From NCBI GenBank assembly GCA_002709305.1, contig PAQM01000019.1, positions 1 to 38,774 of the forward strand: 38,774 nt of DNA, read 5' to 3'. The notes below the pieces were generated by a model. That model saw only the letters and a list, made by a program, of their open reading frames with translations, made no database searches and had not been told where the DNA came from. The DNA comes from Crocinitomicaceae bacterium. GTDB lineage: Bacteria; Bacteroidota; Bacteroidia; Flavobacteriales_D; Crocinitomicaceae. Position 1 is the first letter of the stretch, and every line of letters starts with the position of its first letter. Position numbers and translations under genes: made by a program. Below are positions 8,742-17,768 of this stretch, piece by piece.

Positions 8742-9524
8742 TTATTGAGTGATTAAGGCAATTGTTGTAATAATTAAAGATGATAATGAAATTAGTACAC
8801 CTCCGGTTGTTTTAAGGACTGTTGATTGTACTCTAGATGCTGTATTAGGTTCAACATATAAAACATCATTTTGTTGTAAGTAATATACTGGTGAGCTAAA
8901 TAATTTATTATCAGTTAAATCTACACGAAACTCTCTTTTTTCTCCATTATTATCTCGTATAACTAAAATATTTTTACGCAATCCTGTTATTTTTAAATCG
9001 CCAGCTAAACCAATTGCTTCTAATATTGTTACTCGTTCATTAGGTATTTTAAAAGTTCCAGGATTTTTAACTTCTCCTAAAACGGTTACTTTAAAATTTA
9101 GAATTTGGATATTAACAACAGGGTTATTGATATATGAACTTACTTTCTCTTTAACTAAATTTGTAGCATCCATACGATTCAGACCAGCGAGCTTAATTCT
9201 TCCTATTACTGGTAGTTGTATATTTCCATTTTCATCAATTAGGTATCCATTTTTTTCTTGATTTCCTTGGATATATCCGTTATTCCCATTATTTGTCAAT
9301 CCAGAAACAGGAGGGAGGTTGAAAACTGCAACTGCCTCTGGATCTTCACCTGAAATAGTTATAGAAATAAAATCATCTGTTTTAAGTGTTGGAGTGAAGT
9401 TGGTGTATGCTTTTCCACTAATTTCATTTTGGAAATAAACGAGTTTTTTATGTGTTTGACATGATATTAATGTTATTGATAGTATCAAACTAAATAGCAA
9501 TATGTTAAATAGTAATTTTAGCAT
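8742..9524 (-). CDS. Wza-like polysaccharide export lipoprotein (Poly_export/SLBB)
   Basis: This is the outer-membrane export component. The 260-residue precursor has a signal peptide and a lipobox LISC, with the lipidated Cys at position 22. The polysaccharide-export domain spans about residues 45-145 (DDFISITISGEDPEA, then YLIDENGNIQLPVIGRIKLAG). An SLBB beta-grasp domain follows from about 147 (FKVTVLGEVKNPGTFKIPNE). A hydrophobic C-terminal segment at about 238-258 is the Bacteroidota version of the C-terminal anchor. The start codon directly follows the initiating-transferase gene (3-base gap) and the stop abuts the Wzc-like start, so export, polymer-length control and initiation are translated together. 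Confidence 0.93.
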   Translation of the reverse strand: MLKLLFNILLFSLILSITLISCQTHKKLVYFQNEISGKAYTNFTPTLKTDDFISITISGEDPEAVAVFNLPPVSGLTNNGNNGYIQGNQEKNGYLIDENGNIQLPVIGRIKLAGLNRMDATNLVKEKVSSYINNPVVNIQILNFKVTVLGEVKNPGTFKIPNERVTILEAIGLAGDLKITGLRKNILVIRDNNGEKREFRVDLTDNKLFSSPVYYLQQNDVLYVEPNTASRVQSTVLKTTGGVLISLSSLIITTIALITQ

Positions 9525-9527
9525 TTA

Positions 9528-10634
9528 TTAATTTAAATTAGGGTTTTCCTTATTTGATTCAATTTCTTTACTCCATCTTGTTAAGATAAAAACCATAAAA
9601 AGTATAATTACAGCTAATAAAATTATTAAGTTAATAATCCCAAAATCTTTAAGACATAACGTAAGAGATAAAATAATTATTGTAAAATTCATGCAACAAA
9701 TAGCAAATGCTGTTCTTCTATGTGACCAATTAAGTTTATCAACCATAATATGATGAAAGTGATATCTATCTGCAGAAAGAGGATTTCTATTTTGAAGTAT
9801 TCTTATTATAAAAAGGCGTACTACATCAAAAATTGGTATCAGGATAAAAGTACCCATTAGTATTGGTATGTATTCCTGTTTAAAAGGAATTAGATTTAAT
9901 GTCTCATTTTCATTTATTGTTAACATACGAATGCTCATTACTGCAATTAGAAATCCAATAATAAGCGAACCAGTATCTCCCATAAATATTTTTCTTTGTT
10001 CAGATAAATTGAAAAATAAAAATCCTAATAAAGTTCCTATCATTGCAATAGCTGTTAATGCTAAGAAATTATCTCCAATGTAGAAGAATAAAACAGCAAA
10101 AAATGATAATGCCACTGTACTTATTGAAGCAGCAAGTCCATCGATTCCATCTATAAGGTTATAGGCATTTATAATAGTAATCATTATTAAAACTGATAAT
10201 GGAGCGCTTATCCATATTGGTATTATATCTATTCCAAATAGTCCATGAAGAGTTTCAAGTTGAAAACATGGATTTTCTATTATAAATAAAGAAGCTAAAA
10301 TTTGACTGATAAATTTAATTTTAGGACTAGAGCCAACTAGATCATCTTTTAAACCCATAAAAAACATAAGTGTTAATCCTGGTAGAAGAGATATTAAAGT
10401 ATTCGAAGTATCGTATTTATCATTGAAGAAAAGCGCAAAAATAAAAGTTATATAAAAAGCAATTCCTCCTAGACTAGGAGTAGAATGGGTGTGGGAACTT
10501 CTTTCATTAGGTTTGTCCATTAAACGTTTTGAATAAACAATGTGTTTAACATTAGGAACAAGGTAAGCAGATGCTAAAAAGCAACATAATAATAATTCTA
10601 AAGCGTATATAATATCTATGTTATAGTTAATCAT
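9528..10634 (-). CDS. WecA/MraY-family undecaprenyl-phosphate sugar-1-phosphate transferase
   Basis: This integral membrane enzyme probably starts the repeat unit by moving a HexNAc-1-phosphate, or a related sugar phosphate, from a UDP-sugar onto undecaprenyl phosphate at the cytoplasmic face. The 368-residue protein is strongly hydrophobic with about ten or eleven membrane passes. Family motifs are SSHTHSTPSLGGIAFY in the first loop, FFMGLKDDLVGSSPK (the DD motif), NLIDGIDGLAAS, FMGDTGSLIIGF, and the His cluster YHFHHIM. Which sugar it uses cannot be read from the sequence. This is the WecA/TagO type rather than the WbaP/WcaJ hexose-phosphate type. A 102-base gap separates it from the upstream glycosyltransferase, the second largest break in the cluster, and I found no convincing promoter there. 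Confidence 0.92.
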   Translation of the reverse strand: MINYNIDIIYALELLLCCFLASAYLVPNVKHIVYSKRLMDKPNERSSHTHSTPSLGGIAFYITFIFALFFNDKYDTSNTLISLLPGLTLMFFMGLKDDLVGSSPKIKFISQILASLFIIENPCFQLETLHGLFGIDIIPIWISAPLSVLIMITIINAYNLIDGIDGLAASISTVALSFFAVLFFYIGDNFLALTAIAMIGTLLGFLFFNLSEQRKIFMGDTGSLIIGFLIAVMSIRMLTINENETLNLIPFKQEYIPILMGTFILIPIFDVVRLFIIRILQNRNPLSADRYHFHHIMVDKLNWSHRRTAFAICCMNFTIIILSLTLCLKDFGIINLIILLAVIILFMVFILTRWSKEIESNKENPNLN

Positions 10635-10736
10635 TATTGTATGATAAAGACTTACTGTGATATATTGTAATGTTTAAATGTAATGTTTTTATTATTTAAA
10701 TTAATATCTGTATGTTAGAATAATTAAATAAGTGTA

Positions 10737-11828
10737 TTATATATTGCAAAATAATTTGTCATATTTTTCTGATATTATTTTCCAAGTATATTTTGTGCTT
10801 GCAATTTCTTTTAAGTTTATAGCAATACTATTTACCTCTTTAAGAGTAATCTTATTTATTATGTTAATTAGATCATTTTCATTATTGAAGTATTTAGCTT
10901 TATTTCCAGTAGTTTCGATATTATAATTTATTCCAAATGCAATGATTGGAAGGTTTAAATACATTGCTTCAACTAGAGAGGGATTAGTCCCACCAGCGCC
11001 ATGACCATGAATATAAATATAACAGTTAGATCTTATTTGATTTAGAATATTTTGATCGTAAATTGGTTCCATTAAATGGATATTTTTATATGATTCAAAT
11101 TTTAATTTCAACTTTTTGCCATAATTACTATTATTCCAATTCCCAATCACGACAAGATTAAGGTTTTCAATTCTAGAGAATGCGTTTAGTACAGTGTGAA
11201 TGTTATTTTCTGGTTCAATTCTAGATACTTTTAAAGCATATTTTTCATTTAAAAAGGGATTTTCGGAAATCATTTTCTTAGTCATTTCTTCATTGTTACA
11301 GTGATCAGACCCATAAGCTATAAGTTCACTATTTTTTTTATATTTTTTTTTTACATAATCTTGGATAACCTTATTATCAGAAATAATTATATCAGCAGTT
11401 TTAACAGCTAATTTTTCTGAAAATTTTAAAAACCATTTTGCATAATTACTCCATTTATCCCTTTTCCATTCTAAACCATCTATATGTACAATTATTTTTT
11501 TTTTACTAAATAATTTTAGAAAGGGTAATATTATGCAGCCAGAGACACCAAGAATTAACAATACCTCTGATGTACGATTTGCTTTAAATATTGAAATAAT
11601 ATCATATGGTATACTTTGTATTCCATTAGCTTTTAAGTTAATATATTTTAAATTAGCATTTTTATAAGTTGACGGTTTATAATGATAGCTTTGTCCACTA
11701 CAATATACAGTCATATTATGTTTTCTTGCTAAATGTTTTACTAGATATTCTGCTAAGGTTTCAAAGCCACCGTATTTAGCAGGGAGACCTACAGTTCCAA
11801 TAACTGCAATATTTTTTTTATGCTTCAT
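10737..11828 (-). CDS. GT4 glycosyltransferase with DUF1972-type N-terminus (possible rhamnosyltransferase)
   Basis: This 363-residue GT-B enzyme opens with IAVIGTVGLPAKYGGFETLAEYL, read as GTVGLPAKYGGFET at residues 11-24, the hallmark of the DUF1972 group. The C-terminal nucleotide-sugar half includes SRIEPENNIHTVLNAF and HGHGAGGTNPSLVEAM with the GT4 acidic pair. Characterised DUF1972 proteins include beta-1,4-rhamnosyltransferases such as Cps2T of pneumococcus. With a complete dTDP-rhamnose pathway in the same locus, transfer of rhamnose is a reasonable guess, not a demonstrated activity. It acts at the inner face of the cytoplasmic membrane. It follows the next glycosyltransferase by 49 bases. 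Confidence 0.88.
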   Translation of the reverse strand: MKHKKNIAVIGTVGLPAKYGGFETLAEYLVKHLARKHNMTVYCSGQSYHYKPSTYKNANLKYINLKANGIQSIPYDIISIFKANRTSEVLLILGVSGCIILPFLKLFSKKKIIVHIDGLEWKRDKWSNYAKWFLKFSEKLAVKTADIIISDNKVIQDYVKKKYKKNSELIAYGSDHCNNEEMTKKMISENPFLNEKYALKVSRIEPENNIHTVLNAFSRIENLNLVVIGNWNNSNYGKKLKLKFESYKNIHLMEPIYDQNILNQIRSNCYIYIHGHGAGGTNPSLVEAMYLNLPIIAFGINYNIETTGNKAKYFNNENDLINIINKITLKEVNSIAINLKEIASTKYTWKIISEKYDKLFCNI

Positions 11829-11877
11829 TTAATTTCTTGTTCCAAGAGATTAAGCTATTATATAAGTCCAATTACAA

Positions 11878-12978
11878 TTATATTATTTTTTCATAGAAGT
11901 TTAGAGTTGCTCTTCCAATAGTTTTCCAATCATATTTGTTAGAAATTAAATTATTAGTGTTTTTGGTAACTTTTGATATTAATTTATTATCTAATTTTAA
12001 AATTGTATTTGCTAAACTTAAGCTATTTTCAGACTCGAACATAAATCCATTTTTTCCATCAGAAATAATCTCTTTGAATGCTGGTAAATCTGAAGTTATT
12101 ACTGTTCGTCCGTATGAAAATGATAACAAAAGTACACCACTTTGATATATTTTCTTATACGGCATTACTATTATTGATGCATTTTTATATAATTCAGAGA
12201 TTTCTTCTTCTTTAATATATTCAAAATGTGTGGTAACATATTCTGATAATTTTAGTTCTCTGATTTTATTTTTATAATATTCAACTCCTGTTTTCCATGG
12301 TCTCCCGGCTATTGTAAGTTTATATTTAGTGCTTTTTTTTACAACTATAGACATTGCTTCTAGTAAAATACCTAATCCTTTTACTTGCTTTATTTGGCCA
12401 AAGAATAAAAGATTTATTTCATCTGTATTAGTATTCAGAGCTTGTGTTTTTATAAAAGGTAAATAGTTACCATGGGGGATAATTGATATATGGCCGTTAA
12501 AACTGAATTTTTTTTCGAATTCAGATTTAGAATATTGATTATGAATAATAACTCCATCTATTAATTTTAAGCAAATACTCGAAACTATTTTGGAGCTACT
12601 TTTATGAAATGATTCGATATCATGAAGAGTGATTATTTTTTTTTGCTTAAAAAAGGAGGCTAAAATAAGAACTAAAAGATTAAGTATTCCTAAGCTAAAA
12701 AATTGAAAATGAAATATTTCTGTTCCTTCTTTTTTAGAGCTTTTAAAAGCCTTTAAATAAGAATTACAAAAAAAGAATAATTTAAATAATTTATTTTTTT
12801 TCCAAACATTTTTGAATATGTTTTTGGTATTAACATTTTTATAAAAACGTTCTTTAGTTTTACTACATGTGTAATAATAAACAATAATATCATTATGACC
12901 TAAACCATATGCTAAACCATAATCGTAATAATCCATCCCACCATGACCTCCAATAGGGTCAATTAAACTAACTTTCAT
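11878..12978 (-). CDS. GT4-family glycosyltransferase
   Basis: This 366-residue GT-B enzyme probably extends the lipid-linked repeat unit. The N-terminal half begins MKVSLIDPIGGHGGMDYY, with the glycine-rich acceptor loop. The C-terminal donor half contains LLFFGQIKQVKGLGILLEA, then VMPYKKIYQSGVLLLSFSYG and ITSDLPAFKEII. The QSGV-type loop in place of the usual E(x7)E first Glu is a known variant in GT4 proteins. Donor and linkage are unknown. The start overlaps the end of the upstream sulfotransferase gene by 11 bases, which suggests coupled translation and that the two steps belong to the same sugar-building sequence. Confidence 0.88.
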   Translation of the reverse strand: MKVSLIDPIGGHGGMDYYDYGLAYGLGHNDIIVYYYTCSKTKERFYKNVNTKNIFKNVWKKNKLFKLFFFCNSYLKAFKSSKKEGTEIFHFQFFSLGILNLLVLILASFFKQKKIITLHDIESFHKSSSKIVSSICLKLIDGVIIHNQYSKSEFEKKFSFNGHISIIPHGNYLPFIKTQALNTNTDEINLLFFGQIKQVKGLGILLEAMSIVVKKSTKYKLTIAGRPWKTGVEYYKNKIRELKLSEYVTTHFEYIKEEEISELYKNASIIVMPYKKIYQSGVLLLSFSYGRTVITSDLPAFKEIISDGKNGFMFESENSLSLANTILKLDNKLISKVTKNTNNLISNKYDWKTIGRATLNFYEKII

Positions 12979-13792
12979 TGTTTATTAGAGTTTCAAATTT
13001 TTTATAATCAGAACTTAGATTAGTTTTTAATAAATTTAAATCTTTTTGAGGGATTTTAGCTTTTGGAGCTTTATTGTAGATAAACTTTTTTAAGATTTCA
13101 ATTACTTCTTTGGGAATAGTTAATTTTAAACGTTCTATGAAACCTCTATTTTTTTGGACAAATCTACCAATATTATTTGCAGGGATTTTGTTTTCATTGA
13201 TTTTACTATCAAAATCAATATGTATTGGTTTAATTTCAAGAAATTTAAATACATCTTTAAATTTACTTTTAAATTTTTCTAATTCAAGTATTAAAATATT
13301 CTCAGATTTAAAGTGTTTTTGATATTTTTTCACTTGTTCGAAATATTTGCTATTTATTATGTACTGTCTGTAATGAAAAGATTTTTTATCATATAAGTAC
13401 TCTTGTAAAGATTTGTTTGCATACCCCATTCTTTTATCCATAATATAGTGAGAGTAGGATCTTTTATATGGATTTCTAACTAATATAATAATTTTTGATT
13501 CGGGGTTAAATGTTTTAATTTTAGATGGTATATTTTCAAAAGTAAAATAAGACACACTAGCATCGATAATATATTTTTCGTTTTTAACGTTTTTATAAAA
13601 CTCAAGATATTTTTCTAAAGAATTAACTTTATAATCTCTATAATAGGATTCATTATTAAGTTCATTGTATGAGAAATAATTTAACTCTTTTATTTTTGGA
13701 AAGAATAAATCAGGATGTTCTTTTAATTTTTCGCAAAAAAAGGTAGTGCCACATTTTGGAGAACCAACAATGAAAAGGTTTGGTTTATTCAT
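12968..13792 (-). CDS. Sulfotransferase (heparan-type P-loop family)
   Basis: This 274-residue enzyme would move sulfate from PAPS to a sugar hydroxyl or amine of the polysaccharide precursor. The 5'-phosphosulfate loop GSPKCGTTFF is at residues 10-19, followed by the family pattern HPDLFFPKIKELNYF. The 3'-phosphate-binding helix has RNPYKRSYSHY at about 106-116, with the conserved Arg and Ser. There is no signal peptide, so it acts in the cytoplasm, where PAPS is made. It overlaps the upstream GT2 gene by 8 bases and the downstream GT4 gene by 11, placing sulfation between glycosyl-transfer steps in the gene order. Acceptor position cannot be predicted. Confidence 0.9.
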   Translation of the reverse strand: MNKPNLFIVGSPKCGTTFFCEKLKEHPDLFFPKIKELNYFSYNELNNESYYRDYKVNSLEKYLEFYKNVKNEKYIIDASVSYFTFENIPSKIKTFNPESKIIILVRNPYKRSYSHYIMDKRMGYANKSLQEYLYDKKSFHYRQYIINSKYFEQVKKYQKHFKSENILILELEKFKSKFKDVFKFLEIKPIHIDFDSKINENKIPANNIGRFVQKNRGFIERLKLTIPKEVIEILKKFIYNKAPKAKIPQKDLNLLKTNLSSDYKKFETLINNES

Positions 13793-14720
13793 GAATGTTT
13801 TTTTTAATTGTTTTAAGCCCGACCTTAATCATATCAAATCTTCCATTTAAAACAAAGTAAAAAATCTTAAAGAAAAATTCTATCCAATAAAGTAAACAAA
13901 ATATAAAAAAATCGTATCCTTTAAAGTGTTTTTTCATAGTTGCATATTGATTTGTTTTCATATTATAGAATAGAAATCCTAAGTTAGGATTATTTTTTTT
14001 CAACCCTGATATTTTAGAACCCAAATTATCTTTTATACTATTTTGAACTTTATGGTAAACAATACTTGACGCTTCATAATAGAGATTTAGATTATTTTTT
14101 TTGGCTCTAATACATAGCTCAAGATCTTCACAATACATAAAAAAATTATTATCAAATCCTCTGAGTTTTATAATAGATTCTCTTGAGAACATCATTGTGC
14201 ATCCAGAGATAAAGGTTACATATCTAGATGTATTAGCTCCATTTTTAGATGCTGATTTATTAAAATCTGTAATTTTGGGCCAACCTCTTTTGTAATTTAT
14301 TTCTCCTCCTCCATACCAAATAATATTTCTATTGTTTTCATAATAAGTCTTAGATGTTGTTATACCAATACTTTTATCTTTAGAAAAAGGTAATGTTAAG
14401 GCCTTTATAGTCTCAGGCTCTATAATAGTATCATTGTTTAATAATAATAAATATTCAAAATCTAAATTTTTTTTAACCCATTCTATTCCTACGTTATTAG
14501 CTCTACCAAATCCTATATTTTTTTTGTTATAAATAATTTTCAAATTAGGATAGAATAAAAAGTCATCACTTATTATTTTAATATTTGAGCAATTATCAAC
14601 AATAATAATAAATGGCAATTCAATATCTTTTGAATCTTGAATAGATTTCACACATTCTATTGTATCATTTGTATTGTTATAGTTAACAAGTATAATAGTA
14701 ATTCTATTTTTCTTTATCAT
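13785..14720 (-). CDS. GT2-family glycosyltransferase, rhamnosyltransferase-like
   Basis: This 311-residue GT-A enzyme has the N-terminal ILVNYNNTNDTIECVKSI, a nucleotide-binding VDNCS, and the metal-binding LLLNNDTIIEPE. Further on are the SGCTMMF loop and GFDNNFFMYCEDLELCIR, whose ED pair provides the catalytic base. The layout resembles WbbL-type rhamnosyltransferases. A C-terminal hydrophobic stretch (FFIFCLLYWIEFFFKIFYF) may associate with the membrane. It overlaps the polymerase gene upstream by 17 bases and the sulfotransferase downstream by 8. The dTDP-rhamnose genes nearby make rhamnose a likely donor, but that is inference. Confidence 0.9.
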   Translation of the reverse strand: MIKKNRITIILVNYNNTNDTIECVKSIQDSKDIELPFIIIVDNCSNIKIISDDFLFYPNLKIIYNKKNIGFGRANNVGIEWVKKNLDFEYLLLLNNDTIIEPETIKALTLPFSKDKSIGITTSKTYYENNRNIIWYGGGEINYKRGWPKITDFNKSASKNGANTSRYVTFISGCTMMFSRESIIKLRGFDNNFFMYCEDLELCIRAKKNNLNLYYEASSIVYHKVQNSIKDNLGSKISGLKKNNPNLGFLFYNMKTNQYATMKKHFKGYDFFIFCLLYWIEFFFKIFYFVLNGRFDMIKVGLKTIKKNIHE

Positions 14721-15936
14721 CTTGTTTTATTATGTTAGGTGTGTTACAAATTAACGACATTTGATAAAAAGAAAATAAGAAGAAAAAATAAGTGTAATTA
14801 TTGATACTTCTTGCAGTTAAAAGAGAGTATAGCATCAAGAACACTAATGACAAAGTTAGGCAAAGTTGATAATGATTTTTCGACTTAATTTTTAATTCTT
14901 TCCAAATAAGTCTATATTGTTGGAGAAATAAAATAACACCAAAAATTCCTAAAGAAAATAAAACACCAAAAATTCCAACATCACTAACATGGAAATAAGC
15001 TTCTTCACCAATCACTTTATTTGCATCACTTGCTCTGTAGAAGCCGTTGCCAAATAATGGTGATTCCCTAAATTTATTTATTGCTAGGTCTATTTCATAT
15101 ACTCTGGCAGCTGAAGAAGTATCTGTTATAGAGTTAGAATCTTCTGTGAATAATTTAGTTGCTTCAACAAATCTATCAATAATAGCTTGGCCTGTAGAAG
15201 AACTAGAAAGGAAAATATATATAAATCCTAAAGAAAATAATGCTGGAACTATAACTTTAATAGCTCTGTTAGATTTTCTTATTATTAATATTGAAATAAA
15301 TATTAATAATATATCAACTAGAAGAACAAATCTTTGTATTTCATAGAAATGATTTGCTCCAAAAAACAAAAGTGAAAATAATAGATATTTATAATTATTT
15401 TTAATTAAAAATAGTGATAACCAGTATACACCAAAAAAGTTAGTCAAGTCTTTTGATAATTTACCTGCGTTGACAATAACAATGTTACCAGTTAATTCTG
15501 ACTGATTTATAAACTTAAAATCCATAATAACCATCAGGGCTATAAATACAACTAAAAACCAAGAGATGTATTTCATTATAGAGAATAAGCGAATAAATGA
15601 AATTTCTTTTTTTAAAAAAAAGTAAAAAAAGACAATAACACTTCCTATGTTGTAAAAATTAATATTTGCTACTATACCAGAAATAAAAGATTGTTGATAA
15701 ATTAGATAACCAACTATCATTGAAATAAACATTGTTGTTAATCCTAAATAGTACCAATATTTTATTTTTTTTGGAAATAGGTGTTTTTTTCTATAAAAGA
15801 GAATATGACCGAATGAACTTATAGCAAATGATAGATAGGTTGATATTTTAGATAAAGGAGTTAATTTAAAAACATTGAAAAGTAATATTATTAATATAGA
15901 TATAAGTAATAAGTATAAATTTTTTCTTTTTAACAT
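14704..15936 (-). CDS. Wzy-type O-antigen/polysaccharide polymerase (O-antigen ligase-like)
   Basis: This 410-residue, highly hydrophobic protein has roughly ten to twelve predicted membrane passes and a large external loop at about 240-320. In the loop, AARVYEIDLAINKFRESP is followed by LFGNGFYRASDAN, the arrangement typical of Wzy/WaaL proteins (PF04932-like, with a GxG after SPLFG). It would polymerise lipid-linked repeat units at the periplasmic face after flipping. It is the only polymerase candidate in the locus, while wzx encodes the flippase. Sequence similarity in this family is low, so ligase and polymerase cannot be told apart. In a locus with Wzx, Wzc and Wza, polymerase is favoured. 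A 107-base gap precedes it. Confidence 0.8.
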   Translation of the reverse strand: MLKRKNLYLLLISILIILLFNVFKLTPLSKISTYLSFAISSFGHILFYRKKHLFPKKIKYWYYLGLTTMFISMIVGYLIYQQSFISGIVANINFYNIGSVIVFFYFFLKKEISFIRLFSIMKYISWFLVVFIALMVIMDFKFINQSELTGNIVIVNAGKLSKDLTNFFGVYWLSLFLIKNNYKYLLFSLLFFGANHFYEIQRFVLLVDILLIFISILIIRKSNRAIKVIVPALFSLGFIYIFLSSSSTGQAIIDRFVEATKLFTEDSNSITDTSSAARVYEIDLAINKFRESPLFGNGFYRASDANKVIGEEAYFHVSDVGIFGVLFSLGIFGVILFLQQYRLIWKELKIKSKNHYQLCLTLSLVFLMLYSLLTARSINNYTYFFFLFSFYQMSLICNTPNIIKQDDKEK

Positions 15937-16043
15937 AAGGTGTATTTATGTTTGATTTCGATAAACTATTATACTATTTTTCAGATTATAAGTTTTTCTA
16001 TAAAACAAGATATCTATTATTTCATTTATAAAGGCTTTTCTTA

Positions 16044-16796
16044 TCATTTTTCGCTAGTAAATTTAGAAAAATACTCATCTCTTTTGTCAGTTCTTTTTCG
16101 GTCCATCTTTAACCATTTTAGTTTTCTTATAGGATGTACTAAGTGATATATTACTTGTAGCATAAAAAGATTCAATTTAGACAATTTAACATTTATAAAT
16201 AAGCTATTTTTTCTATTATAATAAGGGTAAAATAAATCAATATTATCTGGATTCTTAATAAAAATCTTATCTTTTGTTTTGTTATAAATTGGAAGAGGCC
16301 TAAGAGATTTTATACCGATTTTATTTAAGGCTATTTCAAAATCATCACTAATATTCTTAAAATTAATGACAAAATCGAGGTATTTTTCATTGATGCTAAA
16401 TACATTATCATAGGGTAAAAATCGGTTATTATTTAATTTTATAAATTCTAGAAAGGTTGTATTATTAGATTTAATGTAATGGTAAAGATTAACTGATTTT
16501 TTTGAAATATGTCCGCCATTTTTTATTAGATATTTTTTATCTGTAAATACCCCTTTAGTATTATTGATGTATTTAGAGTAAATAGATTTATTAATTTCAA
16601 TAGGGTCTCTGTATACAGCAAAAACAAAATAGTCTTTAATGTTGATAGTTTTATGTTTAATGACCGATTGTATATTAGAATGTTTTGTGAAAATTGATTC
16701 TCCATCATACTTTTCTATTAGTTCTTTAGAAATTGCTGATGATCCAGAAAAAGGGAGTCCTACAAAAATATATTTATGTTTATGGCTAATTATCAT
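16044..16796 (-). CDS. Divergent sulfotransferase-like protein
   Basis: This 250-residue cytoplasmic protein has the outline of a P-loop sulfotransferase. The N-terminal strand KYIFVGLPFSGSSAIS (loop at 13-23) stands where the PAPS 5'-phosphosulfate loop should be, and VYRDPIEINKSIYSKY at about 61-76 looks like the 3'-phosphate motif with Arg and Ser. The usual Lys/Arg before GT(T/S) in the loop is replaced by Phe-Ser, so activity or substrate may differ. I start at 16796 rather than the ATG at 16826, because the later one leaves a 4-base gap after the upstream gene while the earlier one overlaps it by 26 bases, and its first residues lead directly into the family's first strand. It is Lys/Asn/Ile-rich like the other cargo genes. 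Confidence 0.65.
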   Translation of the reverse strand: MIISHKHKYIFVGLPFSGSSAISKELIEKYDGESIFTKHSNIQSVIKHKTINIKDYFVFAVYRDPIEINKSIYSKYINNTKGVFTDKKYLIKNGGHISKKSVNLYHYIKSNNTTFLEFIKLNNNRFLPYDNVFSINEKYLDFVINFKNISDDFEIALNKIGIKSLRPLPIYNKTKDKIFIKNPDNIDLFYPYYNRKNSLFINVKLSKLNLFMLQVIYHLVHPIRKLKWLKMDRKRTDKRDEYFSKFTSEK

Positions 16797-16800
16797 ATTT

Positions 16801-17712
16801 TTAATATTTCCAATTTTTAAGATCAAGATTAAAATCTAATTCAATTTTATTTATTTCATTTTTGAAGTATTTGTCAAAAATTAATTTTTTTGTATTGTAA
16901 TCTAAATCTGTTTTATTTATTGATTTTTTTGAGTTTAATTTAGTTATAATTTTTTTGAGTTTCGATCGGATTTTTTTTGAAGTGAATGCTTTCACTATTT
17001 TTGAAAACGTAGATTCTTTTATGAAAGAATTGACCCATTTATATCTTAAATCTCTAGATTCATTCGACTTTTTTCTATCTATTTTATATTCAAAATTTGG
17101 AATATTTAGGAAGTCACAAATAGAGTTCGATATTTCGTCTAGGTTGTATATTAGATCTTCAAATAAAATTATTTTATAATTACTTTTTTTCATGTTTTCT
17201 TTTAAAAAGCTTAATAATTCATAGTATAGACCTCTTGAAACATATCCAAAATGATTCTTTTCAAAATGACCCTTAGTTTTTGTCTTATATCCTTGGTGAT
17301 ATTCCTTGGGATTTTTTAATCTACTGTCTTCAAGCTCTACTGCAGGTAAAAAATCATTAGTTTCAAACCCCCTTAATTTCGACATTTTATAATGAGAGTA
17401 AGCTCTTGTTACAGGGTCTCTTAAAACAAATAATATTTTAATTTTCGGGAATTCATCTATTATTCTTTTTATATACAATTTATCTAATTGTAGATTAGGA
17501 TCAAATAGTCCAGCTATTTGTTTATTAATAATATGTTTATTGTAGAAAGTGTTGAAAAAATAATTTATACCTTTTTTGTAGAGTTCTTCAATCTCAAAAA
17601 AATGAGCTTCTTTTTCTTCTGGTAAAAAAACAGAATCATGATTTTTAAAAATATCATGCAGCTTAGTTGTTCCAGCTTTTTGAGCACCTATACAAACAAA
17701 ATCTAACTTCAT
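16801..17712 (-). CDS. Sulfotransferase (heparan-type P-loop family)
   Basis: This 303-residue cytoplasmic enzyme has a clear PAPS-binding loop, GAQKAGTTKL, at residues 9-18, then LPEEKEAHFFE, a typical early acidic stretch. The 3'-phosphate motif RDPVTRAYSHY is at about 98-108, followed by the segment GYVSRGLYYELL. This is the pattern of bacterial relatives of heparan/heparin sulfotransferases. It would sulfate a sugar of the polymer using PAPS from the cys genes at the head of the locus. The neighbours on both sides are also sulfotransferase-like genes, so three stand in a row. There is a 56-base gap from the one upstream and 4 bases to the one downstream. Confidence 0.92.
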   Translation of the reverse strand: MKLDFVCIGAQKAGTTKLHDIFKNHDSVFLPEEKEAHFFEIEELYKKGINYFFNTFYNKHIINKQIAGLFDPNLQLDKLYIKRIIDEFPKIKILFVLRDPVTRAYSHYKMSKLRGFETNDFLPAVELEDSRLKNPKEYHQGYKTKTKGHFEKNHFGYVSRGLYYELLSFLKENMKKSNYKIILFEDLIYNLDEISNSICDFLNIPNFEYKIDRKKSNESRDLRYKWVNSFIKESTFSKIVKAFTSKKIRSKLKKIITKLNSKKSINKTDLDYNTKKLIFDKYFKNEINKIELDFNLDLKNWKY

Positions 17713-17768
17713 ATTAAGTTTATTAAATCTATATGTTTAAGATCGGTATTACTTTATTAATTATTTTG

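Noticed and set aside
15047-15346. Plus-strand frame of 99 codons
   Set aside because: It is the antisense shadow of the Wzy-type polymerase gene, which has clear membrane segments and the conserved loop.
16797-16826. Upstream ATG of the divergent sulfotransferase at 16826
   Set aside because: It would overlap the end of the preceding sulfotransferase by 26 bases and add ten residues (MILKIGNIKN) before the family's first strand; the ATG at 16796 fits better.
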